A stretch of DNA of 64,000 nt from an uncultured Bacteroidales bacterium (GTDB lineage Bacteria > Bacteroidota > Bacteroidia > Bacteroidales > Paludibacteraceae). Shown piece by piece: positions 50,901-59,844 of the stretch. Position 1 is the first letter of the stretch; every line of letters starts with the position of its first letter. A program made the position numbers and the translations under genes. Below the pieces are notes generated by a model. The model had not been told where the DNA came from, did not search any database, and saw nothing but the letters and a program-made list of their open reading frames with translations. Location: the NCBI GenBank assembly GCA_902798965.1, contig CADBYS010000002.1, positions 1-64,000 of the forward strand, written 5' to 3'.

Positions 50901-53900
50901 ATGAAAAATTTATACAATTTATTAACCCAATGTGCCCGCAGGACACTCTTCCTGCACAAAACAACCCTTCTGCTCCTCATAGCGCTGGGACTCTTTTGCC
51001 TCAATGAAAGTGCGTGGGCAGGCAATACATGGAAGGCGAATGTGGGCGTCGGTGTAGGAAATGGTACTGCGGTGGCTAAAATTAATAGTGATGCCATTGT
51101 AGGCGGCGGAGTTAAAAGCACCTCTGCTGCCGCAACATCTACCACTACAAAGCAAGCAAAATGGTCATCAACGTCAAGCTTAACCAAAGGGCACGCTATT
51201 TTTGAAGCGACAGCCAGTGATGGCTATTCATTTGATGCTTGGTATACGAATACTGCATGTACGTCCGGAAAGGCAGAAGGGAATCCATACACTACAACTT
51301 CGAACAGGGGAGGAACCTATACTTATTATGCCAAATTTACGCCGAACCAATATACTATTACCTTAAACAAGCAATCCGGTTCCGGAGGAGCAAGCAGTAT
51401 TAAAGTAACTTATGATGCAAGTACCAACTTGACGAGCGCAATTTCGAAACCGAGTAGAGCCGGTTATGACTTTAAGGGGTATTATACGCAAGCAAACGGA
51501 GGCGGAACGCAACTTATTGATGCGAATGGAAATGTGCTGCAGAGCAAAACCGGCTATACCGATGCAAATAAAAAATGGGTAAATGCTGGCGATGTTACGT
51601 TGTTTGCTTTGTGGCAAGCTGCGAGCTATACAGTATTCTTTAATGCTCATGGTGGTAACGCAGTTGACAATAAAGGAGTGACATATAATAGCCAGTATGG
51701 TACATTACCTTCTACCACTCGTTCAGGTTATACTTTCACAGGATGGTTTACTGCCGAAACCGGTGGTACGCAAGTAACAAGCACGACAACCGTAAGTATT
51801 ACGACTAATCAGACGCTTCACGCTCATTGGCTTGCACATTATAGCGTTGCATTCCATGCTAATGGCGGTAATGGCAGTATGACCGCGCAGTCGTTTATAC
51901 AAGGTACGGCACAAAACTTAAAGGAAAACACGTTTACCCGAACAGGATATACTTTTGCCGGTTGGGCAACAAGCGATGATGGAAATGTAGTCTACGAAGA
52001 TAAACAAAACGTAAATAATCTGAGTACGACGGGTAATGCTACAGTTAACTTGTATGCCAAATGGACTGCAAATACATATTATGTGTCCTTTAATGGCAAT
52101 GGTAATACAAGTGGTAGTATGAGCAATCAGACCTTCACGTATAATGAGGCGAAGAGTTTGTCAAGTAATGTATACGGGAAGTCTTATACTGTATCGTTTG
52201 ATGGAAATAGCGGAACACCTGCCAGTTCGAAATTGACGGCTACTGCTCCATTTCAAGGTTGGGCTACCACTGCGAATGGTGATAAGGTGTATAACGATAA
52301 GCAAAGCGTTTCTAATCTGACTATCACCAACGGAGCGACATTCTCTTTGTTTGCAAAATGGGGTGTAGGAACTATTACACTTCCTTCTGCCACACGGTCT
52401 GCATATCACTTGGAAGGTTGGTATAACGGAGATAATAAAGTTGGTGATGCGGGGCAAGCTTATACGCCTACATCCAATGTGACCCTTGTGGCTCATTGGA
52501 CGCAAAGTCAGTTGGCTACATCGTTTGGTGGCTCCAACCAAGGTATGAATGTGGGAGATGCGCAAAATAATGCTTTTGTACTCAATAATGCGCCCAATGC
52601 GCAAGCACATATATCGATTACTTCAATCAATGACGTAACGGATGGTTCAGGTAAGGTGATTGAGTATAATGCTGCAACCAATACGATTACTGCACGCAAC
52701 GCAGGTGTAGCAACAATCTATTTTACGCAAGACGAAACAGACGAAGTCACTGGTGGCACATCCGCTACGTGGACATATACGGTAACAAAGAAAGATCCTT
52801 CGTTCAGTGGTTCATCTTATAACGGATTAAAGGTGGATGATATTCAGATAGCCGATTATAGTTATAGCGACGTATCAGCATCCGCTCCATCTGCATCTTC
52901 GAACGATGCGTTCTATTTTACCGTTGATGACGTAACGTTTACTAATGTATCGAAGAATAAAGGAACAGATTTGGTAACTTATAACCCGTCCACCAAAGAG
53001 ATTACAGCATGTAATGCCGGTACAGGTAAGATTACTCTGCATCAGCGCGAGACATACAAATATAACGCTGGAAGTAAGTCATTCGACGTAAAAGTAAGTA
53101 AGTATGATCCTTCGTTCGATGGTTCTGCTTATAATAACTTGAAGGTAGAAGGTGCTCAGACTGTTGACTATAGTTCGCTCAATACTTCTGCAGCTAAACC
53201 TTCTGCATCATCAAACGATGCTTTCTATTATACCATTGATGTTACTTCATTTACTAATGAAGATTTGAATAATGGTACTGATTTGGCTACTTATGACCCG
53301 ACAAGTAATACGTTGACTCCGAAGAATGCCGGTACGGGAAATGTGACTCTGCATCAAAGCGAAACATATAAATTCAATGCAGGTAGTCAGTCCTTTGGTA
53401 TCACTATTGGTAAATGGGATAACACTCTTTATGTGAATGGCAAAACCTCCTACAGTTGCTCCATTAGTATGGCGGATGTGGTTACTGATGTTACCTTGAC
53501 TGCAACGAATACTGACTATACCAATTCCCCGATCAATGTAACACAAACAGCAGGAAATAAGGTCGCGGTGTTTGACAAGTTTGCCAAAACAATCGCAGCA
53601 ATAGGAACTGCAGGAACGGCTACGTGGAGTATTCATCAAGACGAGAACTACAAGTATTTTGCCGGCAATAATACGTTCAGCGCGGAAGTCAAAGCAGCTG
53701 CGGAAGTAACGGATTGCTATGTGTTGAATGTGCCAACACAACAGACATCCACGAACACGTTCGATCTGGATGCAAAAGGAAAAACATTATATATAGATTT
53801 TAGACGCTCATGGGGTGACATTTCTGCAAGTATCAAAATTATTGGTATCTCTTCAAATGGAGAAGAGGAAATCGATAGCCCTAGTTGGGATGACAATTGG

Positions 53901-56900
53901 ACTCGGAATAAAAGTTATGACATTAGTTCTAAAGACTATACTCAAATAAAAATAGAGTTATCCGGTGGTGTTAATACCAGATATTACGAAAATCTCAAGG
54001 TAACCCGTAAGACGTACCTAAATGCATCTGATTTGACCATTGACAAGACAGCCAATAACCTGCCGATCTACCCGGGCGAGAGCGACAAGCCTGGTGTAGG
54101 AACACTGAAGGTAGATTATTCGCTCTCTAACGGAGGCGACCTGAAGATATATAGTGATAATCCGAAGTTCACGCTCAATAAGACTACTATCACGGGCATT
54201 GGATGTAATGCTGGCAGCGAAGATATTTCCATCGAATACCGTTCAAACGAAGCAGGTGACGATGTGGCTAATCTTGTGATTTACAATGACGTGTACCGTA
54301 AGGAGGTGAAAGTGACAGGAAAGACCGTCTTGGCGGCACAAACCATTACATGGAACTATGACATGATCCGCAATGGTCAAGAGGTAACGGATGCAGCTAC
54401 TGCTCCGAACTTGGTGACCTATCACTCAGAGGATGATAACATAATACAAGTTCTCGAAGATGCCAACGGCAACAAAACAATCCTAAAAGGTGTAGGTGTA
54501 GGCACAGTAAAAATCATCGCTACCGCAGCCGGCGACAACTATTATGCCGAAACTCCCTCGGAGAAGACCATCGAAGTTACTGACAAACAGGTGCAAACGA
54601 TTGTTTGGAATCAGTCGCTCATGGGCTTGAAGCTCGGAGGGAGCAATGTTCCTCTTATAGCTGCAGTTACTTCCGATGTGGAGGGATGCAACTCTACTCG
54701 AACTATTACTTATACCTCAGCTAATCCGAAAATAGCCGAAATTGTCAATGGTAATGAACTGAAGATTAATGCTATAGGTAGCACCGTTATTACAGCAGTT
54801 CAAGAAGGTGGAGAGGATAGCGATGGACATGATTATGCACCTGTCTCTACCGAGAAGACGGTTATTGTACGCGATCCGAATGCTCCGTGTGAATCCTATG
54901 TGTACGAGCAGTCATCTGAGGTGAAGTTTGATTTGGGCTGGAATGCCCTGAACAAACTAACCAAGTACAGTTCGGAGATATCCTTCGGCGACAAGACTCC
55001 GGATATCTGTACCATACGTTACAAAGGAGAGGCGATAAATGTTTTTCTTGATTATTACGCCGGTACGATGACCGTTGAGCAGTATGTGGACGGCTGGTCT
55101 ACAGTAAGAAATCTGGGTAAACCTGCCATTGGAGAGTATCATGCAGACACGTTCCCTCTTAATCCTGCAGCTACGAAGATGCGTATCAAAGTAAGCGACG
55201 GAATGGGATACCATTACTTCACTGACTGCCGCGTTTCGCAAGCACGATTCATCAATAATACCACTACCCCCGAGGCGTTTGTATGTAATGCAGGACAAAG
55301 TGTAAGCCAAGCAATATCGTTCAACTACTCGAACTTGACCGATGGCTTGACACTTACCTTCGCACGAGGAACAGATTCGCACTTCAGTGTAAATAAGGAA
55401 TATATTGATGGTCAGTGCGGCTCATACAAGAACGGAGAGACGGTGACTGTATCATACAACCCCGCTATAGCTGAGTCGAACATCAAAGATACGCTTATCA
55501 TCACCGACGGTACAACTACTTGCCGTGTTCCGCTCCTGGGCTCGGCAACCGCATTGGCACGCCACATAGAGTGGAATATACCCGATAACAATGAGGAGAA
55601 CACCCTGCAAACCATTACATTGAACGCTGCGGCTCTCACAGGCGCTGGTGATGCTGCAGGTGAGGTGACTTATGGCTTGGACGGTAACTCTACCACCGGT
55701 TCAATCAACAACGGTGTCCTTTCATTTGACCGCGATGGCACTGCAATCGTCAAAGTGAACACGGTTGCTGATAACCGCTATAGTGATGCTGCTGAGATTA
55801 CAAAGACATTCGTTGTAAGTAAAACGCCTACCCAGGTAACCGTATTGCCTACGGCACATAACTTGGCTCTGGGACACGATGTAACAACAGTTGCTTTCAA
55901 GACAAACGGAGAGGTGAAGAACACCTATAACAATGCAGTCATTTCAGGTTCGTTTGCTGCCGTGAGCGGTGATGTAAGCACCATTGGTGACAATGAGATA
56001 ACCGTACGTTTCACTCCGGAAAATACCGACTTGTACGCAACATGCGAGACGAACATCGTTGTCTCTGTAGTAACAACCACCTTTACTGCCGATGGCGACT
56101 GGAGCAGCAAGGGCAACTGGAACACAGGTGTTGCACCTGTAGACAATGATGACGTAATCATCAATGCTGACGTGAAGGTTGTTGGTGATGTTGAAGTGAA
56201 CGATATTATCATCCGCGATAATAAGACTATCACTATTGCTCAGAATGCTTCGTTAACCGTCAACGGCACAACAGGTAATGTTAGCACCTACGGCAACATC
56301 GTTATCGAAGCCGGCGGCAAACTCATCCTCAATGGCGGTGAAGTTCACCTCAACGAGTTCACCTTGCAATCGACCTTCGACAGCGAGAACCCGATGTCCG
56401 GACAAGTCATCAACCAGAACAAGATCATCATGCACGGCGACGCATACTTCGTGTTGGATCTTGATCCCTCTGGCACGGCAACCTACGGATGGTACGACTT
56501 CGCCGTTCCCTTCCCCGTTGACGCGCTGCATGGTATCACACGCTGGGAGAACGGTGAGTGGATGACGCTTACCAACGAGTATCACTACGCAGTGATGGCT
56601 TATCATGAGGATCTGCGCGCTCGCACCAAGAACGGCTGGAAGAAAATTACAGGTATCCTCCAACCCGGTCAGGGTTATACCATCACCCCGGGCAATGAGG
56701 TGAACCGTTATCGTTTCGAGATAGTTGCCGGCAATCAGTTGGCTGCTCACGGCGACTACAACCTCAGCGCATCAAGCGAAGGTGATGATATCGATCGTGG
56801 CTGGAACAGTCTTGGAAACGGTACAATGGAGTACATTGCCCTGGATAACGCTCCCGCTGGCCTCGTGCAGATGTTCGATCATCAGCACAACGTTTACAAG

Positions 56901-57596
56901 ACGGTAATTGCTGACGAAAGCGCGTTTGTGGTCGGTGCTGCCTACTTCGTACAAGTAGCAGAAAGCAGTGTGCTCAATATCAGCTCCGCTGACGAAAATG
57001 CTACATTGCGTCGTGCTCCGCAACGCGAGTCGAACAACGATGACACCCGAATCGTGCTCAATCTTAATGCCAACGGTAAGACGCAGGATAAGATGGTTAT
57101 CACTTGCGACGACGAGGCTACCTACAACTACACCATCGGCAAGGATGTCTTGAAGATGGGTAAGACTACAGGCACAAGCATCGCACGTCTCTGGACGAGC
57201 GCCAAGGACGCTAATCTCTGCGCCTACAACGCACCGTACCTGAACAATCAGGCAATCGTTCCGCTCAATATCTACGCTCCGGCAGCAGGCGAATATACGC
57301 TCGCGTTGGCTAATACTCCGAACGAAGAGGTTTACTTGCGCCGCAATGGTGTAATCATCTGGAACATGGAGATGGGCGACTACTTCGCTGACTTCGCAGC
57401 CGGAACAGATAGCTCTTACGACCTGCTTGTTATTCGTCACGCACCCAACACCGCAACAGGAATTGATGCAATTGATAGCGAAAACGACAAGAATGGCACG
57501 ATTTTTGTAGAGAAAATGATTGTTGACGACCAACTCTATATCTTGCGCGACGGCACGTTGTACGATGCACAGGGTAGAGTAGTTACTAACCGCTAA
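50901..57596 (+). CDS. Giant secreted protein with Listeria-Bacteroides repeats, 2231 aa
   Basis: Signal peptide to about residue 41 (LLLLIALGLFCLNESAWA). Residues about 100-550 hold several InlB-B/Flg_new repeats (SGYTFTGWFTAETGGTQV; TGYTFAGWATSDDGN). Next come similar Ig-like blocks repeated around DPSFSGSSYNGLKV and YDPSFDGSAYNNLKV, Big_2-type domains, and a beta-helical region near residues 1730-1870. The end KMIVDDQLYILRDGTLYDA matches the tail of the GH53 and B12-operon proteins. Probably displayed or secreted (type IX-like sorting is an inference). The first 4.5 kb has lower GC than the neighbours, suggesting a different history from the C-terminal part. Confidence 0.85.
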   Translation: MKNLYNLLTQCARRTLFLHKTTLLLLIALGLFCLNESAWAGNTWKANVGVGVGNGTAVAKINSDAIVGGGVKSTSAAATSTTTKQAKWSSTSSLTKGHAIFEATASDGYSFDAWYTNTACTSGKAEGNPYTTTSNRGGTYTYYAKFTPNQYTITLNKQSGSGGASSIKVTYDASTNLTSAISKPSRAGYDFKGYYTQANGGGTQLIDANGNVLQSKTGYTDANKKWVNAGDVTLFALWQAASYTVFFNAHGGNAVDNKGVTYNSQYGTLPSTTRSGYTFTGWFTAETGGTQVTSTTTVSITTNQTLHAHWLAHYSVAFHANGGNGSMTAQSFIQGTAQNLKENTFTRTGYTFAGWATSDDGNVVYEDKQNVNNLSTTGNATVNLYAKWTANTYYVSFNGNGNTSGSMSNQTFTYNEAKSLSSNVYGKSYTVSFDGNSGTPASSKLTATAPFQGWATTANGDKVYNDKQSVSNLTITNGATFSLFAKWGVGTITLPSATRSAYHLEGWYNGDNKVGDAGQAYTPTSNVTLVAHWTQSQLATSFGGSNQGMNVGDAQNNAFVLNNAPNAQAHISITSINDVTDGSGKVIEYNAATNTITARNAGVATIYFTQDETDEVTGGTSATWTYTVTKKDPSFSGSSYNGLKVDDIQIADYSYSDVSASAPSASSNDAFYFTVDDVTFTNVSKNKGTDLVTYNPSTKEITACNAGTGKITLHQRETYKYNAGSKSFDVKVSKYDPSFDGSAYNNLKVEGAQTVDYSSLNTSAAKPSASSNDAFYYTIDVTSFTNEDLNNGTDLATYDPTSNTLTPKNAGTGNVTLHQSETYKFNAGSQSFGITIGKWDNTLYVNGKTSYSCSISMADVVTDVTLTATNTDYTNSPINVTQTAGNKVAVFDKFAKTIAAIGTAGTATWSIHQDENYKYFAGNNTFSAEVKAAAEVTDCYVLNVPTQQTSTNTFDLDAKGKTLYIDFRRSWGDISASIKIIGISSNGEEEIDSPSWDDNWTRNKSYDISSKDYTQIKIELSGGVNTRYYENLKVTRKTYLNASDLTIDKTANNLPIYPGESDKPGVGTLKVDYSLSNGGDLKIYSDNPKFTLNKTTITGIGCNAGSEDISIEYRSNEAGDDVANLVIYNDVYRKEVKVTGKTVLAAQTITWNYDMIRNGQEVTDAATAPNLVTYHSEDDNIIQVLEDANGNKTILKGVGVGTVKIIATAAGDNYYAETPSEKTIEVTDKQVQTIVWNQSLMGLKLGGSNVPLIAAVTSDVEGCNSTRTITYTSANPKIAEIVNGNELKINAIGSTVITAVQEGGEDSDGHDYAPVSTEKTVIVRDPNAPCESYVYEQSSEVKFDLGWNALNKLTKYSSEISFGDKTPDICTIRYKGEAINVFLDYYAGTMTVEQYVDGWSTVRNLGKPAIGEYHADTFPLNPAATKMRIKVSDGMGYHYFTDCRVSQARFINNTTTPEAFVCNAGQSVSQAISFNYSNLTDGLTLTFARGTDSHFSVNKEYIDGQCGSYKNGETVTVSYNPAIAESNIKDTLIITDGTTTCRVPLLGSATALARHIEWNIPDNNEENTLQTITLNAAALTGAGDAAGEVTYGLDGNSTTGSINNGVLSFDRDGTAIVKVNTVADNRYSDAAEITKTFVVSKTPTQVTVLPTAHNLALGHDVTTVAFKTNGEVKNTYNNAVISGSFAAVSGDVSTIGDNEITVRFTPENTDLYATCETNIVVSVVTTTFTADGDWSSKGNWNTGVAPVDNDDVIINADVKVVGDVEVNDIIIRDNKTITIAQNASLTVNGTTGNVSTYGNIVIEAGGKLILNGGEVHLNEFTLQSTFDSENPMSGQVINQNKIIMHGDAYFVLDLDPSGTATYGWYDFAVPFPVDALHGITRWENGEWMTLTNEYHYAVMAYHEDLRARTKNGWKKITGILQPGQGYTITPGNEVNRYRFEIVAGNQLAAHGDYNLSASSEGDDIDRGWNSLGNGTMEYIALDNAPAGLVQMFDHQHNVYKTVIADESAFVVGAAYFVQVAESSVLNISSADENATLRRAPQRESNNDDTRIVLNLNANGKTQDKMVITCDDEATYNYTIGKDVLKMGKTTGTSIARLWTSAKDANLCAYNAPYLNNQAIVPLNIYAPAAGEYTLALANTPNEEVYLRRNGVIIWNMEMGDYFADFAAGTDSSYDLLVIRHAPNTATGIDAIDSENDKNGTIFVEKMIVDDQLYILRDGTLYDAQGRVVTNR

Positions 57597-57608
57597 AATC
57601 GAATAGAT

Positions 57609-57752
57609 ATGCAAACAACAAAAACATATATCCGTCCCGCTACGAATGTGTTCATGCTTTCGACCATGGATCGAATGATGCAGAATATAGCAGGTTCACC
57701 TGAGCATCCTAATGTTGGCGCTGCCCCCGTTCGATTCCCCGAGGATAACTAA
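57609..57752 (+). CDS. 47-aa peptide downstream of the giant surface gene
   Basis: ATG 57609 lies 12 bp after the giant gene and the frame ends before a terminator, so it belongs to that transcript. The sequence has a TYIRPATNVFMLS head, a MDRMMQNIAGSP middle and an Asn/Pro-rich tail. This shape (Tyr-x-x-Pro start, internal Met-Met, Gly-Ser-Pro) resembles short peptides I associate with Bacteroidales surface-protein loci, but I know no function. It is missed by usual length cut-offs. Confidence 0.55.
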   Translation: MQTTKTYIRPATNVFMLSTMDRMMQNIAGSPEHPNVGAAPVRFPEDN

Positions 57753-57774
57753 TCAAGCCTCAGGCTCATTCTAC

Positions 57775-57812
57775 CAAACGTCCCGCATCGTAAGATGTGG
57801 GGCGTTTGCTTA
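57775..57812 (+). terminator. Terminator after the 47-aa peptide
   Basis: CAAACG...CGTTTG with an inner TCCCGCAT/ATGTGGGG stem, followed by a short T/A-rich run. Confidence 0.65.
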
Positions 57813-57820
57813 TATAACTC

Positions 57821-57876
57821 GTTTAATTCTTATCTCGTTTCACTCGAACGATTATTTCGCTTAATTCGTGAACAGT
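57821..57876 (+). repeat. Compound repeat: TTTAATTCG words around a 30-bp repeat (copy 3)
   Basis: GTTTAATTC, then the 30-bp repeat TTCTTATCTCGTTTCACTCG... (57827-57858), then GCTTAATTCGTGAACAG. The same two elements are adjacent at 3025-3122. Confidence 0.65.
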
Positions 57877-57890
57877 TATTGTCCATTGTA

Positions 57891-57922
57891 ATCCGTGTTT
57901 TCCGTGACCTTCCGTGTTCGTG
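57891..57922. repeat. TCCGTG mini-repeat
   Basis: Three ATCCGTGTTT/TCCGTGACC/TTCCGTGTTCG words, same family as inside the GH20 gene. Confidence 0.6.
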
Positions 57923-57975
57923 TAATATTCAATGACAAATTCATTGAATTTATTTAGTTTTATTTTCTAATTATA

Positions 57976-59403
57976 TCATTGGAATAGATCTTTTGCCGTC
58001 AGTGAAGAGTGCACAAGCGATGTATGCATTCCTTCTTTTAACCCGTAAGGAGTGACAAACGTCAGCACCACGCCTCGCTCTATACCATTCTCTTCCATAA
58101 ACAGCTGCTTGCGCGCGGTAAGCCGTTCGGCATAGTCTTTTTGGATGGCGTATGTCTTTGCTGAGAACTTCATCTCGCACAGATGAATCATCTTGTCAGC
58201 GCGCGAGATAACCAAATCAACCTGTGCCCCTTTGCGCTTGTCGTCTTTCTTGGGCACAAATCGCCACGACGACGCTTCGGTTGCCATCCCCGAGATACCC
58301 AAACCGCGCTTGATCTGCGGCAAGTGACGCAAACAAACCTCCTCGAACGTAAAACCTTCCCAACTCTCTACACTTCGATCCTGGAAGTGGTGAAGCCAGT
58401 ATTGCTCATCTTTTGAGCGGTTGTCTTTGACGTAACGGAAATAGAACAAGGTATAGAAATCGCAAAGACGATATAAGGTCTGCTTTGTCTTATTGCCATA
58501 TTGTGCGTACGACACTACAAAATCGCAGCGCTCCAGGTTCTCAAGGATCTTGGTCAGCCCCCCGCCTGAATAACCGGTCTCGTCAGAAATCTCCGTCTTG
58601 GTGAATCCTTCGCGCTTGGTAGCAAGCAACTGAACAATACGTATATACTTATCCGCTCTCTTGAACAAAGCGTTATATAGCTCCTTAAACTCGTCGTGCA
58701 AGTCGCCTCCTCTGCGGAAGATTAGAGCATCCACATTCTCTACCAGGCTAAGCTGCGGCCGAAGCAGACTCATGTAGTATGGCACTCCGCCAAAGATCAT
58801 ATAGAACTGCAATATCTGGTAGTCTTCCCATTCAAATCCGTTCGCTTGCAGGTATTGCTTGCACTCGCTCAAGTAAAATGGACGCAAGTATATCCGGTGC
58901 GTGATGCGATTATGCAAGCCGCCTTGGTTGTCTTCCAGCTTCTCTTTCATCCATGTCGTTGCACTTCCGCAAGCGATAAATACTATATCGTCTCTATTCT
59001 GCACCCAACTTGACCAGAAATACTCCAACTCGCTCACGAAATCGCTCTTCTGCGTATCAATCCAAGGCATCTCGTCAAAGAACACTACCTTCCGTGCCTC
59101 TTTGCTTTGCCCCAGGCAGTTTGCCAACTGCCGAAACGCTTCGTGCCAGTTCTGCAACTCCGGAATATCTGCATCAGGATAGAACCCTTGCAGTGCCTCG
59201 CGAAAATTTGCCAACTGAGTCAGTAGGGGTTTCTTGTGAGCACCTACAAAGTGAAAACTGTATGTGTCTTTACAAAAACTCCTTACCAGGAAGGTTTTTC
59301 CTACGCGCCTGCGTCCGTACAATATTACAAACTCCGAACGCTTTGAATCCAATGCTCGCTGCAATTCTGCCAGCTCTGTTTGACGTCCAATCAAGCTTTC
59401 CAT
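57976..59403 (-). CDS. ATPase with C-terminal DUF234/PD-(D/E)xK-like domain (paralogue 2)
   Basis: 475 residues from ATG 59403. Walker A YGRRRVGKTFLV, Walker B VVFFDEMPWID, sensor FIACGSATTW, middle winged helix, and C-terminal AQVDLVISRADKMIHLCEMK with an Asp...Glu-x-Lys pattern. Clearly paralogous to 43155-44573 along the whole length. Upstream are a nearly identical promoter and a two-unit 52-bp inverted-repeat array of its own sequence. The function is unknown; it may recognise or be controlled by that array. Confidence 0.82.
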   Translation of the reverse strand: MESLIGRQTELAELQRALDSKRSEFVILYGRRRVGKTFLVRSFCKDTYSFHFVGAHKKPLLTQLANFREALQGFYPDADIPELQNWHEAFRQLANCLGQSKEARKVVFFDEMPWIDTQKSDFVSELEYFWSSWVQNRDDIVFIACGSATTWMKEKLEDNQGGLHNRITHRIYLRPFYLSECKQYLQANGFEWEDYQILQFYMIFGGVPYYMSLLRPQLSLVENVDALIFRRGGDLHDEFKELYNALFKRADKYIRIVQLLATKREGFTKTEISDETGYSGGGLTKILENLERCDFVVSYAQYGNKTKQTLYRLCDFYTLFYFRYVKDNRSKDEQYWLHHFQDRSVESWEGFTFEEVCLRHLPQIKRGLGISGMATEASSWRFVPKKDDKRKGAQVDLVISRADKMIHLCEMKFSAKTYAIQKDYAERLTARKQLFMEENGIERGVVLTFVTPYGLKEGMHTSLVHSSLTAKDLFQ

Positions 59404-59427
59404 AATCTTCCGTTTTAAAATTTTGTG

Positions 59428-59435
59428 CAAAGATA
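59428..59435 (-). promoter_or_regulatory. Promoter box of ATPase paralogue 2
   Basis: TATCTTTG on the minus strand with TTTG at 59456-59459; the array begins just upstream. Confidence 0.65.
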
Positions 59436-59468
59436 CAACTTTTTTTTGACATTTGCAAATTTTTAGTG

Positions 59469-59571
59469 AGTTTTTTGTCCAAATCTATACTTTTTTATCC
59501 ACATTTGGAAGAAAAACGTTAGTTTTTTGTCCAAATCTATACTTTTTACCCCACATTTGGACAAAAAACCA
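59469..59571. repeat. Two 52-bp units with TTTTTTGTCCAAAT inverted repeats
   Basis: Units start at 59469 and 59521. Both begin AGTTTTTTGTCCAAATCTAT. In the second, TTTTTTGTCCAAAT (59523) faces ATTTGGACAAAAAA (59555); in the first the right arm is decayed. Confidence 0.8.
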
Positions 59572-59665
59572 TGGAATAGTCTTTAATTGTCTTTAATAGT
59601 TGACTCCCAAATCCATCGTAATTACATCCGCATGGATTTTTGATTTACTAAAAGCTCCATTGTAG

Positions 59666-59696
59666 TTCTTATCTCACTGCGCTCGAACGATTATTT
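59666..59696 (+). repeat. 30-bp dispersed repeat, copy 4
   Basis: TTCTTATCTCACTGCG then CTCGAACGATTATT. Confidence 0.65.
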
Positions 59697-59771
59697 GTTG
59701 TATGTTGTTGGCAACATAACAAAAAATGCAACATTCTTGCAAAATTATTTGCAAATATCAAAAAAAAATCG

Positions 59772-59779
59772 TATCTTTG
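59772..59779 (+). promoter_or_regulatory. Promoter box of the B12 operon
   Basis: TATCTTTG about 70 bp before the cobalamin riboswitch; a hairpin ACGTTAT...ATAACGT follows at about 59791-59824. Confidence 0.6.
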
Positions 59780-59844
59780 CACTCCGAAACGTTATCGCAG
59801 GCACTTTTTGTGCCCCAATAACGTAAAATTTAACAAAAATTATA

